Assembly: GCA_963744915.1 (NCBI GenBank)
Contig: CAVUUY010000013.1
Span: 62,001 to 126,000 of the forward strand
Source: DATAFF01 sp963744915
Lineage (GTDB): Bacteria; Pseudomonadota; Alphaproteobacteria; Rhizobiales; Aestuariivirgaceae
Reading direction: 5' to 3'
Length of the DNA: 64,000 nt
Shown: one piece after another, positions 53,727-61,727 of the stretch
Numbering within the stretch: position 1 is the stretch's first letter
Layout: every line of letters starts with the position of its first letter
Notes under the pieces: generated by a model
The model's input: only the letters and a program-made list of their open reading frames with translations
The model's database searches: none
What the model was told of the DNA's origin: nothing
Program-made: the position numbers and the translations under genes

Positions 53727-53951
53727 GTGAAGAGGTCGCGCCCAAACCAAGGCTCAGGCCCCGGCCTAAAGATCGATCCTGACGGTTCCGCGACAATCTG
53801 GTTCGCACCCAAAGCTCCTCCCGGACAGGAGAACAATTGGGTTCAGACCATGCCGGGAAAAGGCTGGAATGTTCTTCTGCGTCTTTATGGGCCGCTCGAG
53901 CCGAGGTTCAACAAGACTTGGAAGCCCGGTGACATCGAACGCGGGAAATAG
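53727..53951 (+). pseudogene. Remnant of a DUF1214 (DUF1254-type) gene
   Basis: The 74-residue reading ends with GQENNWVQTMPGKGWNVLLR followed by LYGPLEPRFNKTWKPGDIE, the clear C-terminal end of DUF1214 proteins, and PGLKIDPDGSATIWFAPKAP just before it also fits. Only about the last 60 of 300 or more residues remain; the DNA upstream to tRNA-Thr (53588-53726) shows no other recognisable part and no start with a ribosome-binding site. It is therefore a decayed or truncated gene, probably left by a recombination event next to the tRNA. Confidence 0.75.
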
Positions 53952-53988
53952 CAACGCGTTCGGCGTCGGAAGATGCGAACAAGGCCTC

Positions 53989-54720
53989 TCAATAGTAGCC
54001 CTGATACTCGCGCCGGTGCGTGCCCTCGTGGAAATAGTTGATCATGGTCACGAAGTCGAAAACCGGCAGGCCCGTTGCCCGCTGCACGGAGGCCGCATAG
54101 GGTGGCATAAGCGAGCACTCCAGCAGGATCGCACCCATGTCGGGGTGCTGCGCGACCATCTCCTTTGCCTCCGCAATGACCTCCTCCTCTACGAGGTCGG
54201 AATCAAGCTCGCCGCCCTCTTCGAGAATCGACCACTTGAAGTGCTCATGATCTTCCATGCCGCGCACCACCACATTGATGTCCTTCCGGACGCCGGCCAT
54301 CTCCAGCACCTGGTTGCCGAGTGACCTGCGCGTGGCGGTGATGCAACCGATCGGGCGGCTTGGGTCGAACATCATCGACAGGAACGGAATCTGCAACAAG
54401 CTCGACATGAAGACAGGGATCCTGACTGCACTCGCCACAGCGCGCTGATACTGGACGAGAAAGCCGCAGTCGCTGGAGATGCCCCGTACGCCGAAGCGCT
54501 CAAGTTCCCGCGCCGCCTCGATGATGTCGGCTTCGACCTCCTTGTCGGCGGCAAGCACGCGATCGAAAGTCAGACCCTTCACCACCTTGAAGAGCACAGG
54601 ATAGCGATAGGTCGTTGCGTTGCCCACGTCGCCAGGAATGAAGGGGCCGCGATAGTCAAGCATGAGAATGCCGACGGCATGGCCATAGCTATCTGCATCT
54701 CGAACCTTGTATCTGGGCAT
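53989..54720 (-). CDS. Aspartate/glutamate racemase superfamily protein
   Basis: 243 residues. Both catalytic cysteines of the two-cysteine racemase fold are present: Cys85 in GISSDCGFLVQYQ and Cys202 in ILLECSLMPPYA. MPRYKVRDADSYGHAVGILM opens the protein at ATG 54720. The family includes Asp/Glu and hydantoin racemases and some decarboxylases; the substrate is not fixed. It lies at the end of the E2-E1alpha-E1beta operon, 138 bases after E1beta, opposite a DadA-like oxidase, which suggests amino-acid use. Confidence 0.85.
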   Translation of the reverse strand: MPRYKVRDADSYGHAVGILMLDYRGPFIPGDVGNATTYRYPVLFKVVKGLTFDRVLAADKEVEADIIEAARELERFGVRGISSDCGFLVQYQRAVASAVRIPVFMSSLLQIPFLSMMFDPSRPIGCITATRRSLGNQVLEMAGVRKDINVVVRGMEDHEHFKWSILEEGGELDSDLVEEEVIAEAKEMVAQHPDMGAILLECSLMPPYAASVQRATGLPVFDFVTMINYFHEGTHRREYQGYY

Positions 54721-54858
54721 GTCTGTCTCGCGAGGATCGAGTGACGGTAGCACGCGTCCCGCGGTGCAGGCAATTATGCCCGCAAGCACCAGCTCCGCTG
54801 TGCGCCGTGGGTTGGGGCGCTTGCCCAACCCCAAAATCGCCTTTTGCGGCGCGATGCC

Positions 54859-55839
54859 TCAGCCGTAGCGCATGACGCGCTCGCAGGCCTCGATGATGCG
54901 GCGTCTGTCGGGGAAGTAGGCCTTCTCAAGCTTGGGCATGGGCACCACGGTGTCATAACCGGTGACGCGCTCCACCGGAGCCAGGAGGACGGGGAAGGCG
55001 CGCTCCGAGAGGGTCGCTGCGATTTCGGCGCCAAAACCGCATGTGCGTGCCGCTTCGTGCACGATCACGCACCGCCCCGTCTTGTCAACCGAGGCGAGGA
55101 GCGTTTCAGCGTCCAAGGGCTTGAGGGTCGCAACGTCGATCACCTCAGCAGATATGCCCCGCTCGGCAAGCGCGTCGCGAGCTGCCCGGGCATCGGCATG
55201 CATGGCGCCCCAGGCAACCAATGTCAGATCGGAACCTTCGTCCGTCACGACGCAGCGGTCGAGCGTTGCGGCGATGCCGTCATCCTCGACCTCCTCCCGG
55301 AATGCACGGTAGAGCCGCGTCGGCTCGAGGAATATCACGGGATCGGGATCGCGGATCGCGGCAAGCAGCAAGCCGTAAGCCTGCCGCGGCGACGACGGAA
55401 TCACGACCCGGAGACCCGGGATATGGGCGAGCAGGGCTTCGAGGCTGTCTGAGTGGTGCTCGGGGGCGCGCACGAGGCCACCATGGGTGGTGCGGACCAC
55501 GAGCGGACAGGAAAGGCGGCCACGCGTACGCGTGCGCATCCGGCCTGCGTGGTTGGCAAGGTTGTCGAGCACCGGATAGATGAAGCCGATGAACTGGATC
55601 TCGCACACCGGCTTGAGGCCTTGCGTCGCCATGCCAATTGCGAGCCCGCCAATCGTCGTCTCGTCCAGCGGCGTATCGATGACACGCTTGCCGCCGAAGC
55701 GTTGATAAAGCCCTTCCGTTGCCCGAAACACGCCGCCGTGAATGCCGATGTCCTGGCCGAAGAGTACGACGTCGGGGTCATCCAGGAGGGCGCGCGCGAG
55801 CGCAAGGTTGACTGCCTGTACCAATGTCAGCTCAGCCAT
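54859..55839 (-). CDS. 2-oxoacid dehydrogenase E1 beta subunit
   Basis: 326 residues of the transketolase-like E1 beta chain. TLVQAVNLALARALLDDPDV, GQDIGIHGGVFRATEGL, DTPLDETTIGGLAIGMA and EPTRLYRAFREEV are typical of pyruvate/branched-chain 2-oxoacid dehydrogenases with separate alpha and beta chains. It shares 8 bases with the E1 alpha gene, so the two subunits are translated together. The exact 2-oxoacid is not readable. Confidence 0.92.
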   Translation of the reverse strand: MAELTLVQAVNLALARALLDDPDVVLFGQDIGIHGGVFRATEGLYQRFGGKRVIDTPLDETTIGGLAIGMATQGLKPVCEIQFIGFIYPVLDNLANHAGRMRTRTRGRLSCPLVVRTTHGGLVRAPEHHSDSLEALLAHIPGLRVVIPSSPRQAYGLLLAAIRDPDPVIFLEPTRLYRAFREEVEDDGIAATLDRCVVTDEGSDLTLVAWGAMHADARAARDALAERGISAEVIDVATLKPLDAETLLASVDKTGRCVIVHEAARTCGFGAEIAATLSERAFPVLLAPVERVTGYDTVVPMPKLEKAYFPDRRRIIEACERVMRYG

Positions 55840-56929
55840 TGGCTTGTCGCACCGCCTCGGCACGCTGGCCCGCATAGGCAGCAGGAAGTTCCGCGTAAAG
55901 ATAATCGAACATCGCTTGTGGTCCTTCGCCCGGAGCGTCGAGATGTCGTTCGACGGCGGCATCAATCTCCTGTGCGATCTGCTGCGCCATTGCCTGCTCC
56001 AGCTCCTCGCTCCACATGCCGGTGCGCTGCATGAAGGCGCGCAGCCGGCGCAGTGGACACCGTGCGCGGTGCTGTTCAACTTCCTCGGCATCTCGATAGC
56101 GGGTCGAATCGTCGGCCGTGTTGTGGTCCTGCAGACGATAGGTGACGCATTCGATAAACGTCGCGCCGCCGCCGGAGCGCGCTCGGGCGAGCGCCTCGGA
56201 CACCGCATCGTGCACGGCGAGGACATCGTTTCCGTCGGTTTGCAGGACGGCTATGCCGCCGGCTATTCCCTTCTGCGCGAGCGTCTCGGCCGCCGACTGG
56301 CGGCTGCGCGGCGTCGATATCGCCCACTGGTTGTTGGTGACGACGAACACCACGGGCAGGGTCCAGGCGCCGGCGACGTTGATGGCCGCATAAACATCGC
56401 CCTTGGAGGTCGCGCCATCGCCAAAAACGCACAGGGCTGCAGCGTCTTCTTCGCGGTATTTGAGCGCGGCGGCGACGCCGGCCGCGTGCAACGCCTGATT
56501 GCCGACGGTGATGCAGATCGGCAGGTCGCGCTGCACGGAGTGCGTGGACCACGCCTGGCCGCGCTCGCTGCCGGCGAAATACTGCAAGAGATCGCCGATC
56601 TCGACGCCGCGCCAGATCAGTGCCGAGCCTTCGCGATATGACGGCACCAGCACGTCCGTCGCACGCATCGCGGATGCAATGCCGATGGGCACCGCTTCCT
56701 GTCCGAAGGCGGGTGCATAGGTGCCGGAGCGGCCGGTGCGCTGCAGGCTCACGAACTTCGCATCAAGGGCGCGGGAGAAAGACATGAATCGATAGATCTT
56801 GCGCAGAAGATCGCGATCGCGCGCGACATCGGGCAGGTCTGCAAGCGCGTTCCCTTCCTGGTCGAGATATTGGCGCCGGCGCACTTCGAGGGTCGCAACC
56901 AGTCCGTCTCTCACCGCGTTTGCCTGCAC
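55832..56929 (-). CDS. 2-oxoacid dehydrogenase E1 alpha subunit
   Basis: 365 residues with thiamine-diphosphate binding: CVFGDGATSKGDVYAAINVA carries the GDG motif and the later NNQWAIS the NN part. YREGSALIWRGVEIGDLLQY and TYRLQDHNTADDSTRY resemble branched-chain/acetoin-type E1 alpha. The start is GTG 56929 with GAGAAGGA eight bases upstream, just after the E2 stop. A distal TTG/ATG would overlap E2. No E3 (lipoamide dehydrogenase) gene is in the cluster, so a housekeeping E3 must be shared. Confidence 0.92.
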   Translation of the reverse strand: MQANAVRDGLVATLEVRRRQYLDQEGNALADLPDVARDRDLLRKIYRFMSFSRALDAKFVSLQRTGRSGTYAPAFGQEAVPIGIASAMRATDVLVPSYREGSALIWRGVEIGDLLQYFAGSERGQAWSTHSVQRDLPICITVGNQALHAAGVAAALKYREEDAAALCVFGDGATSKGDVYAAINVAGAWTLPVVFVVTNNQWAISTPRSRQSAAETLAQKGIAGGIAVLQTDGNDVLAVHDAVSEALARARSGGGATFIECVTYRLQDHNTADDSTRYRDAEEVEQHRARCPLRRLRAFMQRTGMWSEELEQAMAQQIAQEIDAAVERHLDAPGEGPQAMFDYLYAELPAAYAGQRAEAVRQANG

Positions 56930-56945
56930 TTGCCGATTCCTTCTC

Positions 56946-58082
56946 TCAATCGGGCGCCTCGAGACTGGCAATTGCCGCCCGCAGGAAGCGCGCAGCCTCG
57001 CCGCCGGTGACACAACGGTGATCGTAAGTGAGCGAGAGCGGCAGGATATGAGCGAGGCGCGGCCCATCTCCGCCCGAGCTTGGACGGGCGGCGATTCGAC
57101 CGCTGCCTAGAATGGCGATCTGAGGCGGCATCACGACGGGCGTCGCATGCAACCCGGCAATCATGCCGTAGTTCGTGAGCGTCATCGTGGCACCCATAAG
57201 ATCTCCTGGCGCAAGCGTTCGTCGCCGTGCGCCTTCGATGAGGCGATCAAGCTCGCCGCGCAGCTGTCCGGATTGGAGAGCGACAGCATCGCGCAACACC
57301 GGCACGATGAGGCCGTCGGCAATATCGACTGCGATGCCGAGGTGAAGCTGCTCCTCCAATTTGCGCCCGCGGACACCGTCGAACCAGCCATTGAGCGCGG
57401 GCTCCGCCGCAATTCCGGCAGCGAGCGCGCGAACGAGCCGTACCGTAACGTCGGTGCCCTTTGTCCAGGCGCTCACATCCGCCTCTTCATGGACCGTCGC
57501 GGGCACCACCTCTGCTCTCGATCGCTCCATGTTGAGGGCCATGCTGCGGCGCACACCGGATAGGGGCCGCCAACCCGCGTCATCCACAGCGCTTCCGGCA
57601 ATCTGCGACGGGCGGTTCGATCCGCCGCCGCGGGTACGCAGAAGCCCTGCGAGATCGCGGGCGAGAATGGTGCCGTCCGGTCCGCTACCGGCCAACCCGG
57701 CCAGGTCCAAGCCCAGCTCGGCGATGAGGATGCGTACCGCCGGCATGGCGCGCACCCGCTTTGCGTGAGCGGAAGGCCGTCGCGCCGGCGCTTCTGCGGG
57801 CGCCGGGCCCTGCTGCTGCGCCGTCGCAGCCGTGGCCTGGGCCCGCTCCCCGCCTTCGTAGCGCACGACCTCATCGCCGACATGAATTGTATCGCCGACG
57901 GCGGCACACAGCTTGGCGATGCGTCCCTTCCAGGGGGCCGGCACTTCCGTCACGGCCTTGTCAGTCTCGACGGACAGCAGGGGGGCGTCGGCGGCAACTT
58001 CGTCTCCTTCGGCGACGTGCCATTCAACTATCTGCGCTTCATGCAGCCCTTCGCCGAGATCAGGAAAATGAAATGCCTTCAT
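56946..58082 (-). CDS. 2-oxoacid dehydrogenase E2 acyltransferase (lipoyl protein)
   Basis: 378 residues. One lipoyl domain (MKAFHFPDLGEGLHEAQIVE; lipoyl-Lys in VETDKAV near residue 44), an Ala/Pro linker, a peripheral-subunit-binding domain (MPAVRILIAELGLDLAGLAG) and the catalytic domain ending LTYDHRCVTGGEAARFL. The usual acyltransferase motif is DHRxxDG; the Asp is Thr here, as in some branched-chain-type E2 proteins. First gene of the operon, divergent from the FAD oxidoreductase. Confidence 0.9.
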   Translation of the reverse strand: MKAFHFPDLGEGLHEAQIVEWHVAEGDEVAADAPLLSVETDKAVTEVPAPWKGRIAKLCAAVGDTIHVGDEVVRYEGGERAQATAATAQQQGPAPAEAPARRPSAHAKRVRAMPAVRILIAELGLDLAGLAGSGPDGTILARDLAGLLRTRGGGSNRPSQIAGSAVDDAGWRPLSGVRRSMALNMERSRAEVVPATVHEEADVSAWTKGTDVTVRLVRALAAGIAAEPALNGWFDGVRGRKLEEQLHLGIAVDIADGLIVPVLRDAVALQSGQLRGELDRLIEGARRRTLAPGDLMGATMTLTNYGMIAGLHATPVVMPPQIAILGSGRIAARPSSGGDGPRLAHILPLSLTYDHRCVTGGEAARFLRAAIASLEAPD

Positions 58083-58262
58083 GCTGCCAGCGTCCAACGC
58101 AACCGGGGCCATGCTACACACACCGAGGCAGCCGCGCTACCACCCGGGAAGACAGGAAGTGCGAGGGAACTTTTGGTTGATAAATGCTCCGGCTTGTCTG
58201 CCGAACCGGCTAGGTGCGATGATCAAAACGGCACCATTGGCATTTCAATCGGCGGGGCACAG

Positions 58263-59513
58263 GTGAAGATAATCGTGATGGGTGGCGGGGTCATCGGCGT
58301 CACCACCGCTTACTGGCTCGCAAAGAGCGGCCATGAGGTGCAAGTTCTAGAGCGCAATGGCGGCGTTGGCGAGGAGACGAGCTTCCAGAACGGCGCCTTG
58401 CTGGCTCCAGGCCATTCACAGTCCTGGGCGGCGCCCGGAGCATTCTGGACGCTTGCCAAATCGGTGTTCCAGAAGGATCCGGCGCTGCGGTTCCGCTTCA
58501 GCAGCGACCCGCAGTTCTGGCGCTGGGCAATGAAGTTTCTCGCCAATTGTACGCCCGGCAACTATCAGGCCAATACTCTGCGGGTGCTGCGCTGCATGAT
58601 GGCGGGCCTGTCGGAGCTCAGGGCGCTCAGTGCCGATACAGGTGTCAGCTACGGCGGCAACGACGCGGGCATTCTCTACCTGTTCCGGACCACCCGCTCC
58701 TTTGAGGAGCGCCATGGCGACTGGGCATTGCTGCGCGAGCACGGGCTTAAACTCGAGGATGCCGACGCCGAGCGATGCGTCGCTATCGAGCCGGTGCTCG
58801 GGCCTGTCAAGCACCTGATCGGCGGCGGCTTCTTTTCTCCGGATGAAGGCGCTGGCGACGCCTTCATGTTCACCCGCAGCTTGGCCGAGTACTGCCGCGG
58901 CATGGGGGTTGGCTTTGCGTTCAACACCACGGTGCGCGCCATCGAGTGCAATGGCAGACTGGTGCATGCCGTGCATACGGACAAGGGTCCGGTTTCCGGC
59001 GATGCCTATCTAATGGCGCTCGGCCCCCATTCGCCAATCCTCCTGCGCCCAATCGGGCTCAACCTGCCGATCTGGCCCGTGAAGGGGTACACCGCTTCGA
59101 TTCCGATAGACGGCCATGCGGGTGCACCGAAGGTCGGCATCATCGAGGAGGACAATCTCGTTGCCTTTGCCAATCTCGGCGACACGCTGAGGATTGGCGG
59201 CAAAGCCGAGTTCACGCGTTATGATACTTCCTATTCCGAGGCGGACTTCCGAGGCGTGATGTCGGTCTCGAAAGAACTCTTTCCGAATGCCGGCGACTAC
59301 AGTCGGCCGCGGTACTGGGCCTGCCTGCGGCCGGTAAGTGCCGGCGGACCGCCGATCATCGGCGAGACCCCCATCGCCAACCTTTTCCTCAATGTCGGAC
59401 ACGGTGCGGCGGGTTGGACGGAGGGATGTGCGACGAGCCGCGCTGTTGCCGATATCGTGAACCGCCGCAAGCCGGCTCTCGACATGGAAGGTCTCAGGCT
59501 GTCGGATCTTTAG
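58263..59513 (+). CDS. DadA-like D-amino-acid dehydrogenase (FAD oxidoreductase)
   Basis: 416 residues. The FAD-binding motif MGGGVIGVTTAYWLAKSGHE lies at the very N-terminus, ETSFQNGALLAPGHSQSWAA and IWPVKGYTASIPI match D-amino-acid dehydrogenase small subunits, and the C-terminal RPVSAGGPPIIGETP plus VGHGAAGWTEGCATSR complete the DAO fold. The first codon is GTG 58263; an ATG five codons later is possible but would lose the FAD motif start. It likely oxidises a D-amino acid to a 2-oxoacid, which could feed the divergent 2-oxoacid dehydrogenase. Confidence 0.88.
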   Translation: MKIIVMGGGVIGVTTAYWLAKSGHEVQVLERNGGVGEETSFQNGALLAPGHSQSWAAPGAFWTLAKSVFQKDPALRFRFSSDPQFWRWAMKFLANCTPGNYQANTLRVLRCMMAGLSELRALSADTGVSYGGNDAGILYLFRTTRSFEERHGDWALLREHGLKLEDADAERCVAIEPVLGPVKHLIGGGFFSPDEGAGDAFMFTRSLAEYCRGMGVGFAFNTTVRAIECNGRLVHAVHTDKGPVSGDAYLMALGPHSPILLRPIGLNLPIWPVKGYTASIPIDGHAGAPKVGIIEEDNLVAFANLGDTLRIGGKAEFTRYDTSYSEADFRGVMSVSKELFPNAGDYSRPRYWACLRPVSAGGPPIIGETPIANLFLNVGHGAAGWTEGCATSRAVADIVNRRKPALDMEGLRLSDL

Positions 59514-59532
59514 TTCCGAGCCAAAGACCGCA

Positions 59533-59949
59533 TTAGACCAGCTTCGTTTCGACGGCGACGTTCCCGTGCGTTGCGCGCGAGTAGGGACAAACCTGGTGGG
59601 CGGCCTCGATCAGGCGCTGCGCCGTCTCGGGCTCCATCCCCGGCAGGCTCACATAGAGGCGAGCAGCCAGGCTGAAGGCACCCCCTTCGGGACCGAGGTC
59701 GATCTCGGCATCGACCGCGTGATCGGCCGGCAGCGTGATCTTCATTTTGCCCGCGACGAACTCCATCGCCAACTCGAAGCACGCCGACCAGCCCGCCGCG
59801 AAGAGCTGCTCCGGGTTGGTGCCGGTGCCCGGGCCGCCGGGCCGCGACAGCTTGACCTCGAGGCGGCCGTCGGAGCTGCGCGACATGCCGGCGCGCCCGC
59901 CGGTGGTGTGGACCTTCGCGATGTACAGCACTTTCTCGAGCCGGTTCAT
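59533..59949 (-). CDS. ohr: Organic hydroperoxide resistance protein (Ohr/OsmC family)
   Basis: 138 residues. The two reactive cysteines of a thiol peroxidase are present: Cys57 in FAAGWSACFELAM and Cys121 in AAHQVCPYSRATHGN. MNRLEKVLYIAKVHTTGGR and GTGTNPEQLFAAG match the Ohr subfamily. It reduces organic and fatty-acid hydroperoxides using lipoylated proteins as donors, so the E2 gene nearby is noteworthy. ATG 59949 is chosen by homology; ATG 59964 is in frame. Divergent from the LysR gene. Confidence 0.92.
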   Translation of the reverse strand: MNRLEKVLYIAKVHTTGGRAGMSRSSDGRLEVKLSRPGGPGTGTNPEQLFAAGWSACFELAMEFVAGKMKITLPADHAVDAEIDLGPEGGAFSLAARLYVSLPGMEPETAQRLIEAAHQVCPYSRATHGNVAVETKLV

Positions 59950-60087
59950 GGCATTCTCCTTCATGAAAGCCTTCGTCACCTTCCCGTTTGGGGTTGGGCG
60001 CTTTCGGCACGATGCTACCACGTTCTTGTCGGCGAATGACGCCAGAGGTGGGCTGCACCGAGTGCTGGCGCGAACGCAGCCAATCGA

Positions 60088-60128
60088 CGTGATCTATCAC
60101 GTGATCGTTCGCAACTATCGGATGCGAA
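60088..60128. promoter_or_regulatory. Operator-like dyads between ohr and the LysR gene
   Basis: CGTGATCTATCACGTGAT (60088-60105) contains the perfect palindrome ATCACGTGAT and the inverted repeat CGTGAT-CT-ATCACG. It is followed at 60108-60128 by TTCGCA-N9-TGCGAA. Two dyads in a 244-base divergent gap are what one expects for an autoregulated LysR-type protein, here 66-106 bases before its start. Confidence 0.5.
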
Positions 60129-60193
60129 ATCGGGCTCGTCTTCGGCGATCGATTGATGATACAGACGCGCTTCTTGCGACGTCTCTTCAGGCA

Positions 60194-61132
60194 ATGGATA
60201 TCAGGCAACTCCAATATCTTTCCGCTCTCGCCCGCGAAAAGCACTTCACGCGTGCCGCGGCCGCTTGCAATGTCAGCCAGCCGACATTGTCGGGGCGCAT
60301 TCGCCAGCTCGAACAGGAACTCGGCATTCCCATCGTGGAGCGTGGCCAGCGCTATTTCGGCCTGACGCCGGAAGGGGAGCGTGTTCTGAGCTGGGCGCAC
60401 CAGATCCTCGACGGCTGGGCGGCCCTCAAGCAGGAGATCGCCCAGCTCAAGGGCGAGGGCCATCTCAGCGGCCGCATCACGCTCGGGGTCATTCCCTCGG
60501 CCTTGCCAATGGCGGCGCGCCTCACCGGCTTCTTCCAGGCGCAGCATACCGAGATCGATCTTGCCATCCTGTCGCAGACCTCCATCGAAGTGATCCGCTC
60601 GCTTGAGGATTTCTCGATAGACGCCGGCATCAGCTATCTCGACAATGAGCCGATCGAGGGCCTGACCGCGGTACCGCTTTATCGCGAGCGCTACTGCCTG
60701 TTCGTCTCAGAGCATGACAGCATCGCCGGGCGCGACAGCATTTCCTGGGCCGAAGCTGCCGGCCATCCGCTCTGCCTGCTCACCCCCAACATGCAGAATC
60801 GGCGGATCATCGACCGCGCCTTCGCGGCCGCCAATGTCCACCCCATCCCCCGGATTGAAACCAATTCCGTGGTTAACCTTTACGCCAATGTCCGGCATAC
60901 CGAGCTTGCAGCCATCATGCCGGAATATTTCTTCACCGCGCTTGGCCCGATGCCCAATGTCCGCGCCGTGCCGCTGCGCGACCCGGAGGTGGAGCATGGG
61001 GTTGGCCTGGTGGCGGCCACCCGCGAGCCGATGCCGCCGCTCATTGCCGCCCTGATGACGGCGACCCAGCAATTCGGAGCCGTACTTGCGAATGAGGGCG
61101 CCGCTGCATCGCACCATACGCCGCGGCAATAG
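60194..61132 (+). CDS. LysR-family regulator, probably of formate dehydrogenase
   Basis: 312 residues. The N-terminal winged helix-turn-helix (MDIRQLQYLSALAREKHFTR, AAAACNVSQPTLSGRIRQLE) is followed by a LysR substrate-binding domain (GRITLGVIPSALPMAARLTG; EPIEGLTAVPLYRERYCLF). ATG 60194 gives the exact family start. It lies 94 bases upstream of fdsGBA in the same direction and faces a T-N11-A box before fdsG, so it likely activates fds genes in response to formate. It could also affect the divergent ohr gene. Confidence 0.9.
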   Translation: MDIRQLQYLSALAREKHFTRAAAACNVSQPTLSGRIRQLEQELGIPIVERGQRYFGLTPEGERVLSWAHQILDGWAALKQEIAQLKGEGHLSGRITLGVIPSALPMAARLTGFFQAQHTEIDLAILSQTSIEVIRSLEDFSIDAGISYLDNEPIEGLTAVPLYRERYCLFVSEHDSIAGRDSISWAEAAGHPLCLLTPNMQNRRIIDRAFAAANVHPIPRIETNSVVNLYANVRHTELAAIMPEYFFTALGPMPNVRAVPLRDPEVEHGVGLVAATREPMPPLIAALMTATQQFGAVLANEGAAASHHTPRQ

Positions 61133-61170
61133 GACCATCAGAACAGTCGATTGGACTTTTAGGCTTCGGC

Positions 61171-61187
61171 CATGAGATTTGCTCATG
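61171..61187 (+). promoter_or_regulatory. LysR-type binding site before fdsG
   Basis: CATGAGATTTGCTCATG is a perfect 6-base inverted repeat with a 5-base centre and holds the T-N11-A pattern (61173 and 61185) that defines LysR boxes. It lies 40 bases before the fdsG start, directly after the LysR gene. Confidence 0.55.
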
Positions 61188-61226
61188 AGCAGGCCTATGG
61201 CCTTGCCCAGCCTCTAGCAGGAACTT

Positions 61227-61727
61227 TTGGCCAAAACAGCCACGATCACCCCTCCCGGGGAATCAGGCGCCGACATCGAGGCGATCGCGCAGGCGCATGG
61301 CAATCGCCCGGAAAACCTGATCGAGATGCTCCACCATGTGCAGCATCTGTGCGGCTTCGTGTCCGATGAAGCAGCGCGCCGGCTGGCCGTTGCGGTAAAC
61401 CGGTCCCGCGCCGAGGTCCATGGCGTCCTCACCTTCTATCATGACTTCCATCGGAAGCCTCCTGGGCGCCATGTCGTCAAGATCTGCTGCGCCGAAGCCT
61501 GCCAGTCCATGGGCTGCCGCCAGCTGGTGCGGCATGCGGAGCAAGCCCTCGGAATGGCGATGGGGGAGACGACCGCCGACGGTTCGGTGACCCTCGAACC
61601 CGTCTATTGCCTCGGCAATTGCGCCCTGTCACCGGCCGTCATGATCGACGAGCAGCTCCATGGCCGCGTCAGCCCGGCGCGCTTCGATGCGCTGATCGAA
61701 GGCCTTGCCGCGGAGCGCGGGCCATGA
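61227..61727 (+). CDS. fdsG: NAD-dependent formate dehydrogenase gamma subunit
   Basis: 166 residues, homologous to NuoE. A 2Fe-2S thioredoxin-like domain has four cysteines: two in KICCAEACQSMGC (CX4C type) and two in VYCLGNC. Helical N-terminal part EIAIAQAHGNRPENLIEMLH-like precedes GVLTFYHDF. The start is TTG 61227 with AGGA upstream; this matches the MAKTATITPPGES beginning. Its stop overlaps fdsB (ATGA). The protein passes electrons towards NAD in the cytoplasmic complex. Confidence 0.92.
   Translation: MAKTATITPPGESGADIEAIAQAHGNRPENLIEMLHHVQHLCGFVSDEAARRLAVAVNRSRAEVHGVLTFYHDFHRKPPGRHVVKICCAEACQSMGCRQLVRHAEQALGMAMGETTADGSVTLEPVYCLGNCALSPAVMIDEQLHGRVSPARFDALIEGLAAERGP

Noticed and set aside
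54859..58082. Complete pyruvate dehydrogenase locus
   Set aside because: No E3 gene is present and E1/E2 features fit branched-chain or specialised 2-oxoacid dehydrogenases better than housekeeping PDH.
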